From assembly GCA_023634235.1 (NCBI GenBank), contig JAMKCF010000014.1, positions 6,535,001 through 6,599,000 of the forward strand: a DNA stretch of 64,000 nt, in the 5' to 3' direction. Position numbers and translations under genes: made by a program. The stretch is from Pisaster brevispinus. Lineage: Eukaryota > Echinodermata > Asteroidea > Forcipulatida > Asteriidae. The notes below the pieces were generated by a model. That model was not told the DNA's origin. It searched no databases and saw nothing but the letters and a program-made list of their open reading frames with translations. Below are positions 35,650-50,600 of this stretch, in pieces; position 1 is the stretch's first letter; every line of letters starts with the position of its first letter.

Positions 35650-38600
35650 TTAGGAAAGTTTAATGAGACCAAAATGAGTACTGTCTGGATGCAGGTTGAT
35701 GACCCGATTCGCGTACGACACCCTGATCCCAACCTTGTCACCAGCATTGATCTGCACAACTCCCCCAATGTAGCATGTGTTGAATTTACGATCCCGGTCA
35801 ACTGTACATTCTGTGCAACTGAATCGTTTCTGCTCTCCAATGTACATGCTATGCCCCATAAACACACTAGGGTCGTAGTACAACATCTACAACAAACAAA
35901 CACAACACACAAAAGTTGATACCAATGCTAGTCTGTCGCCAATTGTGTTATTTGTACAGAAATGAGGCCTTGAATTACAATGTGCTACATATCATGTGTC
36001 CAAATAAATTAAAAAATGTAATAATATACACACAGGAAAAGAAAGGCCGAGTTTGATTGAATAACCAAAGGTATCGTCAAGCTCGAGTCTGCAAACCCAC
36101 ATAGCCCTACACCTTCTTGGGCTGTTATGGCTCATCGGTCTTTTATACTAGTCCCTATCACATTGTAATGATTTTATCATTAATGGCGACTATCGTAAGA
36201 CCGATGATAAAAAGGGCATAAACAGCCCAAGGCTTAGCTTTGTTGGAACATTAAAACATGGAACTGTGTAATGGTCACTTACCTGACTGTAAACATAGTA
36301 GATACCTCCCTCTGTTACAGTCACGTTGCCTGTTTGAAGACTGAGGACAAATCGTGACTTTACGTCGGTGTCCATCCAATCAGCATACTTCCAGTAGGGC
36401 ACCCAACCACCTTTAAATTAGTAATCAAGTTAAGAAACATATTAATTTCCAAACACTTTGACAATAAACTTTGTCAATAATGTTATGAGAGCTCATTGAT
36501 TCTTCATTATAGGCACACTGCCGACTCACGTCACAGATGGGAATGATTCAATCAAATAACATCATTTCATATATACAACCTTTGTCGCGATATAACGGCT
36601 CTCATCACGTGACCCTCTCGATATATGCTGCTCTCTTGCAAGGCTCCCCGACAGAATTCTGCTCTCGGGAATACGGCCACATTCAATAATGGTAGTCGAG
36701 AGCCAGTAGTCCTGCGAGAGAGCAGCATTATCGCGAATGTCGAATCAGAGCCGTTACGCTGTCACAATGACAAACACCGACTTGTCTAGTACAGGATAGG
36801 AACGAAGTGTGTTTTTTGAAGTATTATTAAAGACCTACTTGAACGAAAACGGCAACAAGCGATCTTTGCTGAAATTTATTTTAAATGTTTTGCCATCAAT
36901 AAGGAAATTGAGTTCACATGAGATTGAATAATTTTAATTGTGTAAAAACAATAATTTTAAATGCCCTTCTACTTTTCAGAAAGATTCGCAAGAAGCCATG
37001 TTACTTCACCACTCATGTTACGTCTTACGTGGGAGCTCCATTTTTGTATAGCTGCTTTGTTGCAGCATGAAGGTATAACAAAGTGAACTCACACTCATGA
37101 CGTCAAAGTATTGTCATTTTGACGCTTGCTGTCAACGGAAGAAGCGTTTCTAGTCTTTCAAAACCTATTTTTTTTGATCGATAATTACGAAAAATTAAAA
37201 AAATGTGCAAATATCAAAGTTACATTTAAATGAAAAACAAACACATTATACCCAAGTTTAAATAGCATTCCCGTTAAAAGAAATTTCGCTCAAGTAATTT
37301 AACTATTAACCTTTAACCTATTAATGTTTGAGGGATGTTACATGATCATGTTGAGTAACCGTTCTGTGAAAGAACTTTTAAGGTGTAGTTTCTTAGTAAA
37401 TGAAGATGCCTGTATATGAATCGTTTTGTTAATTTAGGAAAACCAGGGGTCGATTTCACAAAGAGGTATACGAGTTGTCTTAACTGTGTATGCTAAGCAA
37501 AGATTACGGTAATGTGTATCTTTGTGCTAAGTGAAATCGAACCCTGTAATTTAATTATTAGTGCATGGCGTAAAGAGCTGCAATACGCTTCCCAGCGCGA
37601 GGTTCTGCCAATTCTAGACGACTGATGAGTAGTTAAGAAGCTTGCTATTGGAGGCATTTGTTTAATAAGGATGGGGGGGGGGAAGGAAAGCACTCGTCCC
37701 ACTGTTTATATATAGTGGGGATGTTCTGTCTGTATTTAAATCCCTACGGTTTTATTTTAAGCAGAATTGTCTTAACCCCATCATGTAAAACCCTCTGACG
37801 AGGTGGATAAAGTAAGTAAATAATAGTTATTACAAATAGTAAATAAACTTAGCCAAGAAAGAAAAAATCAATTTACATTATATATATTAGCTTCTCTTTT
37901 TGCTATAAATACATATATAAAATTAGTAGGGGAGATGGCCTTTAGCTTTCGATCCAAACCGGACCTTCGTCAGAGGCATAAACAAGAACAAACACAAACA
38001 TATCCATTTATAGCAAAAAGAGGAGCAAAGGATTAAGGGAGAGTATCCAGAAAAAAGCGGGAAAATATAGCCAATCAGAGTTGTAAATTTATCAAAAACA
38101 AAGGGGTGGCTAATCAGAACCAGAGTAAAGAAGTGAGGACAGAGGATGGTCAGCATGAAAGACTGGATCACTGGACCATAAAGGTGGTACCGCATTGTAG
38201 GCATTACAACTGTACAATGCGGGAAGTGTGAAAGGGTAGGTATAGAGGGCAAGCTGCATAAGATAATGGAACTAACAATAAGAGGTAAGATAAAAGTAAT
38301 TATAGAATAAAAGAATCAGTGTAAGAAGTTTAAACTAGGCAAGAGGAACCTGCAGAGAGAGCGGGTTATATATATATTTTGTTGGTTGCTATAAATGGAT
38401 GTTTGTGTTTGTTCTTGTTTATGCCTCTGACGAAGGTCCGGATTGGATCGAAAGCTAAGGCCATCTCTCCTACTAATTATTTAGTAAACCTGATTTTGAA
38501 CCTGACCCAAACTCAAAATCCCGATTCTGACTCTAATCCCGCCAGTCCTCCAAACACTGACCATCATCCTAACTCTAACCCGAACCCTAACCCAAACCCC

Positions 38601-41600
38601 AACCCTTTCCCATCAGTTGACCTAAATAATCCTCTCATACTTATTTCTCTACAACCTTAACTATACTGGCCAGTCCTCAGGCTTGAATAAGGACTTGTTA
38701 CCTTAAAATCCAGACCCTTAAAATCTCCACAAATTGGTAATAATTGATACAAATGTGTATCAATCTTCGAATCTTAAAAGGAGCCCAAGGGTTATACTTT
38801 AGACCTCCAAGTTGGCACAGCCAAGGACTGTGCAGTGAGGAAAAATTAAACTGCTAGTAAACTTGGTTCTCAATCATAGTAAGCTGGACAAGGAAGGGAT
38901 TGTGTGCAGGCGATCAAAACTAAGGCAAAATTAAATGATTCAATATGGCGAAGGGTTGACGTTTATAGCTCTTCGTTAATACGCATTACGAATGGGGACA
39001 GATTTTTCCAAACCTCCGAGCATCAATCTTGAAACAATGGTTATATGTGCACCTCTCAGCAAATTTGACAATTTTCCCCGGTTCAATGTCATCCAAATTA
39101 CTTTAAGTTGGAAGTCAACAACCCAAAGTCACAATTGTTACACTGTGGCCCTTTTTACATGGCTTTCAAATCTGTCTAATGGCTGACACCTATATAGACT
39201 ACGAGGTCGACGGACTGAAAGGGACATTCAGAAAGAAAGAAAAGTAAATAACTACAACCGTTATGTCCCATATGAACTAGAGTAAGTCATAATCTGACTT
39301 ACTCTCATAGAACTACAAAACTCATAAATATGACTCGAGTGCCAAATTAATTAAGTCATCGTATTTATGACATATAGGGCCTACAAGTTATATTTATGAG
39401 TGTATCTTGAGCTATATCTCATATTCATAAGTACATGTATTATTAGTCCAAATCATGAGATATAAGTCGTAATAAATTTTTCTTTCTCAATGTCCATTTA
39501 ACGCTTCCGTGGTAATAGTATGCAAAAATAAAAAGATTTCATTGGGATTGCAACGAGAATAGGCCTGATACAATTATCAATTGTTCCAAAGGGTTTGTAA
39601 CAGAGGTCATCTTATCAACGAATTGAAATAGTGCCAGGTTTGTTGAGCGATTTGATCTATGGATGAAGGAAATCACCCAGGATTGATCGAAGTAAACAAA
39701 ATGTAGGCCTATATATTATAACACATCTGAAGCTATTATGTCTTACAGTCTTAAAGTTAAAGCCTCAAAACAAATTCCACGCCGATTTCGTCATCGTGTC
39801 TCGTACATAAAAAACATACAATCAGGGTTTAACCTTCAGAAGCAACGACTCTGTCAGCCCTTGCTTATCAGAATTTGTGCATTGTGTGTTACACCATTAG
39901 ATTACACTGTCCTCAATCACTGATCATTGCGAAAACAGAACCATGTAACAATGTACATACATACACACATACATTGGACTGTTTCCGTAATAATACCTTC
40001 AACAACACCACTTGGCCGTGGTCCAGCTTCACATTGCGTTGCGTGATTTGGGGGATTCCCGAAATGGTAAAATTGTATGAGTTACGATACCGTACCTGGA
40101 TATGGCATAGTGTTATGTTAATCACGAACAACAAGTTATTTATAGTACACTGTTGTCGCGCAAATACTTATCGGTTGACCTGAAATCCAAGGGCATTATG
40201 TTGTTCTGATGCGTTTACGCACATCATCACCAGACTGTGTCATGGCTTTATGAACATGACCGGTAGCAGAAACCATGAACTGCTGCTCTTAATTTGTAAC
40301 TCGTTGTGGAAACTGACGCAAATCTGTCATTAGTTAAAAGGTTTTCTGCAAAATTCCGAGCGGATTTCAAAAAAAAACTGTTTTTATCTTTAATTTTTTT
40401 TTTAAGACAAAAAATGACAAAAATGTTTGTTTAACAATCAGAGCCACTTTATAAAAACAATACATTTTGAAAAAAAAAGTCCTATGTATATTTTAATTAA
40501 TTTTGAGAAATGAATGTGAAAAAATTGTTGTAGGTTGACGTTTTGATCAGTCGCCGAACATTGCTAGTGTGACACTGAGAGGTGCTGTATTATAATTGCT
40601 AGTGTGACACTGAAAGGTGCTGTATTATAATTGCTAGTGTGACACTGAAAGGTGCTGTATTATAATTGCTAGTGTGACACTGAGAGGTGCTGTATTATAA
40701 TTGCTAGTGTGACACTGAGAGGTGCTGTATTATAACCTCAAGGGCAGGAAACACTCTAGAAAAAAACCCCAACAACAAACAGACAAACAAAAACAAAACA
40801 TCCTCTTGGGGAAGTTGCACGATGAATTTATTAATCTAGCCACAAACTGAAAATGATAAACACTGAAAAATAAAAGCAACATACCATCGATTTCACTTAA
40901 GTCGACATATCCCCTGTTTATTGGATCCCGCCCTAAAACGAATAGAAAGACAATAATTCAGTCAATGTCCAATTACTCCCTCAAATGTCAGATCTCTGGT
41001 ATGGGGAGGGTATTATGATCGGTTTGCCCCGCGAAGCAAATTGGGATGGGACATTATTAGTTTTCATAGTGTTTAAATTCAAGGTAAAATAACACGTGGG
41101 AAGTTACTTGAAAACAATGCAGAATGGCTTCACTTTTTGTATAGGTTGATTTGTTTATTTGTTTGATTAATTTCAACACATCCAACAGCGCAAGCGCCAA
41201 TAACAGGATGGTGACCAGGAAACGGAAGAAGTGTTTAGTTCTAAAGTTTAGATGTGGGAGGAGAACCCCAAATGGAGAAACCCACGCAATCAGGTAGGAC
41301 TGAAAACCCAATCCATGCAGTCAAGGCTCCGGTCTAAGGCGGGATTTTAACCGGGGTTCACACAGAGGTGAAAGGCACCAGGGAAAGAAACCGCTGAGCC
41401 AACCTGATCCCCAGGTTTGTCTATAGGCCTGTGCTTGAAAACGTAATGTTAAAATGCCCGATCAGGCATTTTAAATAACGTCAGTTTTTACCCACATTGC
41501 GACACATCTACAGAAAAGGTATGGAAAAAAGTATTTCAAATTGTTGATAGAAAAAAAGATAAAATTAACACTGACGCACAACTTCCTTGGTTTAGTAAAG

Positions 41601-44600
41601 TCGAACCTTTAATTTTGAACAGGAAGGATCAATACTGCAAAGAACACTTTGTAGGTAAATCATGCTCCGCTCTGCCACTTTTTGTGAACGAGCGTTTGCC
41701 AGAAAAAACCTGAGTAATGATCCATTATTGTTCCGAGCATCTTAACTTATATTTTACGGGTCAAATTTTCACCAGTACAATCATGGAACGTTCAGTTAAA
41801 ATAATCCTTTCAGCAACTCATCGGAGTGGTAGCGAATCTTGTCTATAAAGCTAGAAAACGGAACTGACTATCTCTTTATAACAACGAAGACATTATCAGT
41901 CCCTCATCAGATGACTTTATATAGGCCATGCTGTATCTTCTCGTCCCGTTCTGACCCCGTGGGTCTAAGAGATCTCTGCGGTTTATAACAGAGTAATTGC
42001 TGGAGATTACGATTCCGAAAAATTCTCCACAAAAACGCCAGTTAAATTTGAGGAACTATCGACCAAACATTGCACTGTAGATAATCGACAGCGACCGAGC
42101 ACTGTTTACGGTTGTGACACGTCGGCTCGTTACATTTTGTTTGAAATACCTGCGCAAAGACACCGTGTGATTCAAATTCGCCAATCACAACCTAGGTCAT
42201 AGGTTATGTGACGCCCAAAACAAACATGGCGGCGCCCATGCCTCGGTCAAGTGAGGAAGACTCCGTGATAAATCACAAGTGTTTTTGTTCACTTAAAATC
42301 TGTCAAAGCTGAGAAAGCACAATTTATTACAAATTAATGTGTTATAATTTTGCGGGAAGAGTGAAATCATACGTGAGGCCGTGTGCAAGCACGTCATGAG
42401 ATGAGATCATGTGAGAGATCACGAAAAACACAGCCTAGGCTATATTTTGATAGTATGATACGCATCATAGTGCATATGGACCTCATGCGCTATATAGTCC
42501 TATAAGAATGGTTTTTATTTTTTGAATTAGAGAAAGTTTTTTCAAGGACATGCAAAGAAATAAGGACAGGAACGCACTTAAAATGTCCAAAAGGCTTACA
42601 ATATTTGTAAGGCCTGTGTAGCTTATTTCTCCCCGTGTCGAGTGAGAATCATGTAGACGCGAACGCAATCTTTGAAAAAGACAATTTACCTTTGTTTTTA
42701 TTTTTTAATTTTTGCGCTGCACGCATTATGTTTCCTTGCATTGTGTTAATATTTGCGCAGGGTAGCTCGAGAGCAAACTTTGAACACCACTCGATCTTTG
42801 TCGTTCACCTTGCTCGATCGTAACCCCTGGAAGCATGACTTTCAGCACTTCCCTTCTAGGGGTTAGTGACAAGAGGTATCGATACGGCGCGCTGCCCATG
42901 TTCAATTCCGTGTCTCAGCCGCGCATTTTTTATTTGTGTGTGCGGCTGAGACCTTAGTTTGCAAAGTGCGTTTTCAAAGATTGCGCCCAACAACGATTTT
43001 AGCAAACTTTATATTTTGAGAAAATTTGCCTGGATATTTTGTTAGTATAGTGTTTAATATGTCTACAATATATACCTTTAAAAAGTAGACCCACGGGGTT
43101 CGGAACGAAACTCATTTTCCAGGCTTCTTTTTATTGATACCATAGGCCCTATGGCCATTCATTAGCTTGATTTGCATTGGATCTGCCATTATTTCATTTT
43201 GTCCCAATGTGACTTTTGTGCATTTTGAGATACAGTTATTCAATCAGAGTAAACGCCTCATTCCCATCAAGTTTTGTCATACCACACTTTTCTGCAACTT
43301 TCATTGTCTGACAACATTTTAACAAAATATATCAACAAAACATGTTGTTCACACTATAAGCTGGTTGCCAATCAGATGTAGGCTTTCGTCAAGGCCTTCG
43401 TAGCTCAAACAAAGTTGTGTAGACCAAGTGTGCGATTGGCGAAGCCACTTGGGCGTGTAGTCTCCGGTTCCAGTCGCTCCGCAGCTACACAACTGTCTAA
43501 GCACTGAAGGCCTTGACGTAATTATGACCACACGCGCTGTGCGTGCCTGGTTATGTGTTTAGACTTTAAACATAAAACTTAGAAACCAATTAAATGCAAA
43601 CACTTGGAATTGATGAAAACCGAGGGAATGAAATATCATATTATTTCGTGAGAAGGAAATGATATTTTGCCGGTAACGAAATAATATTTTGAGGGAATTC
43701 AATGATATTCGAGGGAATGAAATAATATTTTTTTTTTACCTTTTAATGTATTTTGACCTGTCCCTTTAGGGGCTCCGTAAAATTATCTTCCTTTTTTGTT
43801 CAATAAAATCGCCATTCAAACAATAATATGTGAAAGTTTTATCAAACTCGGTGGTCATGTTGTCGAAAAGAAAACCTGTTTTATGTTTAGTCAGGTATTC
43901 TGTGCCCGGTTTTTACCAGGTTACTTTCGATACCGGCCATGGAAATAAACAACTAGTTGTGGAATATTCAAATGTTATTTCCTTGGCTTTGAAAATACTT
44001 AAAACGAAATACGTTTCCTCTCTAGCTCTCCACAGAGCATTTTAGTTGTATTAAGCAGTGATCATTATTTCAGGTTGAACATTATCCGATTACACCCCCC
44101 CCCAAAAAAAAAAAATAACAGTCATGCACTTGGTCTTTAAACGATTTTATACAAACTTACTTGTTATGATTGCAGGGGATTCAACATCTCCTTCAAAATG
44201 AGCAGAGAGTATCACTGAGAATTGATGGGGCTATAGGGTTTTAAACATTATACAATTAGTTACTATTATAAATAAACATGAACTGTGTGTCAGCACCAAG
44301 GCCATCATTCTACAAAGACCGCAAACATCTCAATACTAAATATTCACTATTCGTGCTCAGGAAAAGCTCACAGAGAGGCATACGATTCCAATATAATGTT
44401 TTCTGAACAGGCTTATCTTCTTGCATCATTGAGATCCATCAAATGATGTGTGTCAGGTTAAAAGCATGCTCGAGCAAACAGGGTCACCCACTTCGCCTCA
44501 GCTACACTAAAAACCCATGTGTTGCTAACTATATACGAATTATAATCATGATGTTCACGGTTTACGATCTGGGCCCAATTTCATGGCTCTGCTTACCGCC

Positions 44601-47600
44601 GAATTCTGCACTTACGGTCACCATTCTCCTATATACTTTGCAAGCACCGCATTTCTGCACTAGCTGTGTAAGCGAAGAATGCCTTGTAACGTGGAGTACG
44701 AGCACGCACAAGCAAAAAATCACTGCTAACCCGTAAAATACGCTTGACATAAGCACGGAATTCCCTGCTTCCGTAAGCGCTGATTCTTTGCTTACGGTAA
44801 GCAGAGCTGACATTGGGCCCTGTATGCAAACCAGCACGATGGGCCGTCGATTGTCACGTTCTCGAAAAGAATGACCTTGGGTGACACACGTTTGCAATCG
44901 ACTTACTTTCACCAGTATCGATGGTAGCAAGCCTGCCTCCCTCAAAATGTGCCGTAAGTAACGCTGTTTGCCGTTCAGCTGACCATACAAACTGTTCTGT
45001 GCCCTATACATACACCAGGACACGAAACTATTAGGTGCACACTAAAGTGGATATCGCTAAAGAAATTATGTCATTTTTATCCGAAAGCCTATGATGTTAT
45101 AAAGAGGTAATGGCACTAAGAATCCTGTGAGTGCCCCTGTTGATTGAAATCAATAAAAGTACATCGAAAAATTAATGTGATTCTCCAAAGATCGTCTGCA
45201 GGCAACTTTTGTTAATTTCGAGGGTGTCCTTTTGAATGCTGCCCTTAATACAGGCAGAGACGCGGTTGGTACCCGCTGTCAACAACGCATATAAAAATTA
45301 TATGTTGACAACAACCAAACGGCGACCCTACGAAATTGTGATAAGACGAGATTTTGCTTTATCCCCAATAAATCGACGGCCCATCATGACAGCCTGGGTG
45401 TGTACAGTAACCGTCTTTGGGTGCATAGCGGATTCTGGGTTGGGAGGGGTCTCCCATGACCAAAAAATTCCACCCCCTGCAAATACCCCCTGCCACACCC
45501 CCAAAAAACCCCATCCAAACAAACAAACACACCCACCCCCATATACATGTATATATAATATACACACACAGGCAAATGGCAACCGACGAGGGGAAGCCGA
45601 GGGGCCTTTTGCCCCCGAGGGTGTACACAACCCATGTACATCACATTTTGTTGTGATGGATTGCAGGGGGAACCAACATTATAATGTGATATAATTATAT
45701 TCTACATTATTTTGTTGTATGGCAGCAGCTTAGTGGTACCTTGACGTCTAGGTATACTATGTAGGGTAGTTGGCAATGACCCCAAAAAGAAATTAATGTA
45801 ATTTCTATCCAAAAGCCTTTTGTTATAAAGATGGTAATGGCAGTGAAATTATTTCGTCTACCAACGATGGGCAAGATCAAGGTCATGTACCCCGTGTGTA
45901 CATCGCTCATGTTCCCCTGACCCATCGGGCGTCTTTGTAAAGTGCATCACGTGATTGGTTCTCGACCAATAAAATTCACAATATAATACCCTGGTATAAC
46001 AATATGAACGGCTCGAATTAATGGGCGTTCTTGTCTGACTACCACCGATGCACAACGCTATAAAACATGAACGCTGCACTTGTTTGAGTTTGGCGGAGAA
46101 TACTTTCCCTTTTCGGCGGAAAACAAGAACATGTCTTCAGTGGAAGACGAAAGGTACAGTGATAATTCAGGATCTTTTAATAATTTGACACAGTAGCCGA
46201 TGGTGGCCAAATGCACGATGGTAAAAATGTCACAAGTTTACCGATGTTAGCCACAGGTCTGATTTTCGCTTCCAATCGATGTGTCTTGATGAAGGAAAAG
46301 GCCGTACTCCAGTCCTTCATAATTATTTTGAGTCGTGATAGTGATCATGAGAGTCGTCGATCCACGCCTAAATTCTAAGGTTCGTGGGCAATATCCAAGA
46401 GAGAGTCAGACGCTTTCTGATCAAGATAACTTTGCCCGAGTCTACCATCAGTCTGGACCTAGAGGCGAATCTGTAAGCTCTGTTCAGAGGCCGACAGAGA
46501 ATCAGCAATTATGATATCTGTTATGCATGCAACAAAAACTGATGTCACAGGACACCTTGCGAGACATAAGGAGTTCGCGATCCAGATCTTGTTCAAGATT
46601 GAGACCCCACAGGAAGATACTCCAGTTCTTCGTCAAGTATAGCTCACCTGTGATAGTCGTCATGGGCGAAACAGTCTTCAGATCTTTCTTCTGCACTCGG
46701 TTCCCCACAGAGTATAAGATAACCAAATCGAATGGGTACACCAGCCCTATGGCAAATAAAAGTGCCTAAGCAGTTTCATATGAACGAGAAACAACGATTG
46801 GTAACCCCAAAAGAAGCAGGCTCCAGATCTTTCTTCTGCCCCGGTTCCCCAAAGAGTAAGAGTAAGGCCTGCGCTAAACGTCGCACTTTTGCCGTGTCGA
46901 ACTCAAATAATAAGACAATTTTGCGACGTGGTGACAAACGTCGCGTTCTTGTCGTGTCGAATCGAATTGAACTCTCAGTCGGGTGACTCCCTTTGGGAAT
47001 ACGCATGCGCAAAGCTTTTGAAATGCGTTTTATGTGTATTGTTCTTAATGTGACCGTTCTCCTTGTCCGTACCGTAGCTGATACGGAGGGGATGGGAAAC
47101 ACTGAACAAACATAATATTCTGTAAATTTCGGAATTATAATCGATTTTGTTTGTCACTTTGAAATAAAATACGATGAACGCCACTCATCAACGGTTGTAA
47201 TAGAAATGACGACATTTAAGCTTGGCAACAATTATTTTTTCAATAATAAAAAAAGAAAAGAAAAAAGTGTCAGCTCGAAGTGCCATTATGAAACATAACT
47301 CTTTTGCAATTTCCTCCCGCGTCGCCATTTTGAATTTCTTTAAGTGCGGCAAACTATTTGACTAAATTCGACGTTTGTCACCGATTCGATTTAAGTGCCG
47401 AACTCTTATACCGTTGGAAAATCATTTGAGTTCGACATGGCAAAAGTGCGACGTTTAGCGCAGGCCTAAGACGATATATTGTCGGTAAGTACAAGAAACA
47501 TGAATTAAGAAGAAGTGAGTGCTGATGACGGCTTGGTAAAAGTTCCAGGGAAAGATCATCTAAACCCTACTTCGAAACTGCCTAACCCACATGAAGAAAT

Positions 47601-50600
47601 TAAAGGGACTTTGTTCGAGTCAGAAGTACTCGACTGGTGGAAGCAACAGAGAGAACACGTGCCATTGCGCAAAAAAAAAAAGAAGAAAAAAAAGAAGAAG
47701 AAAAAAGATGAGTTACTGGAAGGACTGAAACCGCGCCTCTATTCCGTTACCGCTAATGACAGCGGAATAAAAGATCCAAGATATGCCTGAGGAGTTTCAA
47801 GAAGAAAAAAACCTCTTTTGACGTTCTCGGGTATTCTGTTGGGTTCATTCATGCAACAGATGTGACTCCTTTAACCGGCTCTGAAAGTCGAAGAGGAGGA
47901 TAAGCTCATTAAAGTGATGCAAACACTTGTGAAAAGTACGTCGCGTAAAGTAGCAGAAAGTAACTCCTATAAGATAAAAGCAGTCCTTTCAAGAAATCTT
48001 CCAACTACAACAAAGACAAAGTCTTAGTCGGAACAGAAACAACCGGAATAAATATCACAGCTCTTCAAGACATTGGAGATTTGGCCAGTTATGATTCTTT
48101 TCGTTCTGAACAGAAAGGAAATGAGCACAACCAGAGACAATGGAATCAGTGAGCATGGTTAAACAGTTGATTCAGAAAGACGATTGGATGGTCCCCCTCG
48201 ATCTGAATGATGCCTATTTCATGATCCCGACTTGGTCAGAGAGGTTCGAATGGGAGGGCCAGTTATTGGAGTTTCAAGTGGTCCCACCTGAAATTCACAA
48301 AAAAAAACCGATCAAACCAATCATATCTCATTGTGCGCCAGATATCAGTGGACAGGATGATTGCCATGTGATGTCGATGATGTGTTTGCTGCTGGACAAT
48401 TCTACGGCAATGACATATGGACCCACACCCCAGCCTCTCTCATCATGCTCTCACCTAGCGATCTGCATACCATGTCCCAGGAATAGACAATTGCATTGCA
48501 GATTACAATATCATCCCACACGAGACCCGTTTGCCTCCAGACCAAACCATCAGATTCCTCGGTATGTAGCATGGAAGCCAGATTCCAGGGGCTCAGGATC
48601 CAGTCGGACTGACGAACGAGCATATGCATTTCAAGCCCCTTTGTCTTTTTTAGTGCAAGTGTTGAGGAAAGCAGAGATTAGACACCGACGATTCTCGCAG
48701 TAGCACCAAATAGTATGGTACCTACCCCTTGTTACTGGATTAAGCTAAAACACAGCCTGCGACCTCAGATACATTAAAAAAAGCGGCCCACCGATTAACC
48801 ACCGATTAAGGTCCCTGAACATAGCAGCCCAAAATTTGCATTGAGTTGCATTGAGCTAGCTGTTCGTTGATGGTTATGCAAGAAAAGGTAAAGATATACT
48901 TGAACGAAAACGGTAACAAGTTAGTCATCTTTGCTAAAATTCATTTAAAATGCTTTTAATCAATAAAGAAATTGAGTTCACATGAGATTTAACAGTTTTT
49001 AATTGTGTAAAAAACACTCATTTTGAATACCCTTCTCTGATGCTTTTCAGAAAGATTCGCGAAAAGCCCTGTTACGTCATCACTCATGTTACGTCATAAT
49101 ATATGTGGGAGCTCTGTTTTGTATAGCCGCTTTGTTGCAGCATGGAGGTATTAAAAACAAAGAAAACTCCCACACATGACGTCAAAGTATTATCATTCTG
49201 ACGCACGCCGTCAACGGCAGGAGTGTTTCTAGTTTTTCAAAACCTTAAGGTTCGGGCCTAATTTTTTTATTGATAATTACAAAAATATTCAGAGGTGTAC
49301 AAATATCAAAGTTACATTTAAATGATAAACAAACACATTTTTAACAAGTTTAAAAAGCATTCCCAAATAAAAGAAATCGCTACCCGTTTAAAGTTCGGCC
49401 CAAGATGCTCTGAAATATTTAGTTTTTGATTAGATATATTAGATAAAGTCCACAGGAAATGAAAAAAATACATTTTGGGTCCCTTACCTCACACTTATAC
49501 AGGGCAAAAATGTTTTCCTCCGAAACACTCACTGCAAAAAAACTCAAAAAAACGCGAGGTCAAACAAACCATGTAACAAAGGACTCGTGGCGTCAGCAGG
49601 GCTAGTTGAATTAATTTGGACCTGCCTATAACAGTGGAGCTGACGCAAATACATCCCCAAACTTCACCATTTGCAATCAACACGGCCGTGAATGTGACTC
49701 TATAAAAAACGATCAAACATGTACATAATCAAAAATTCAATTTTGAACAGATTTCTGATTTGGGGATTGTATTTTCTGCGATTTCGCAGCTCGGCTTGTT
49801 TTTTAGTATATATCGATCTACAGGCGTCAAGCGTTCAACCCAAACATGTACAAATACACGACATACGGGCTAAGCCTGTGCCGGCTACACGGTCACGTGA
49901 TATAAAAATAGAGACTTTACGTGTCTGCGCATGCTTGGGAGAAGTGGTTATTCCCCCAAATTGCAATAATCATCATCGCTGGTGCCCGCGCGAATTCCGT
50001 CGACATCATGGTCTGCGAGCCGCGGAGCAAAGTTCTTTGGAAATTTTAGCCTGTTTACGAAATACTACCTAACGTGTAGGCTTTCATTTCACAAAAATGA
50101 CACATAGGATGATACCCTGGATGGAAAGGAAGATTATTTTACGGTATAATGTAAGATTTGTTGCTTCTTGATTTTGTTTTGTTTTCCAAGCAAAGTGCCG
50201 TTAATGTTTATGTGCTGCAAACACACAGCCAGTGACGTCAAGGGGTCATAATGCATATCATTATAATAGATAAGCTGTTATAGGCTTTCGGCTGAAAACG
50301 CGCGAAGAGGTACATTTTCGACTTAAATTCTTTAAAACTAAATGCAAATTTCAAGTGTAAAACAGTTATTACTAACTGGTATATACATTGTACGATGTCT
50401 ACTCGGCCATACCAAGGTAATAATTTGAAAATTTAGAGCATCTTAGAGCCGCTCTTTAAATGATAGCACTTGGATTTCACATTCTACAAAGACTCGAGAT
50501 GTTCTCAGGGTTAAGTTTGTTGTAAGAATCGTTGTTGAACGATGAAATGGGTGAGTTTTGGCAAGAGAATCTGACGTGTGCAATAACACATTTCTGAGCA

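Noticed and set aside
44562..45023. 153-residue minus-strand ORF
   Set aside because: Most of it runs through the GGGCCC-ended MITE; only a short part overlaps exon 7 of the EDA-like gene, in another frame.
47515..47790. Lys-rich ORF as an independent gene
   Set aside because: Sits just upstream of a dead reverse transcriptase and contains an A/G run; best explained as retroelement debris.
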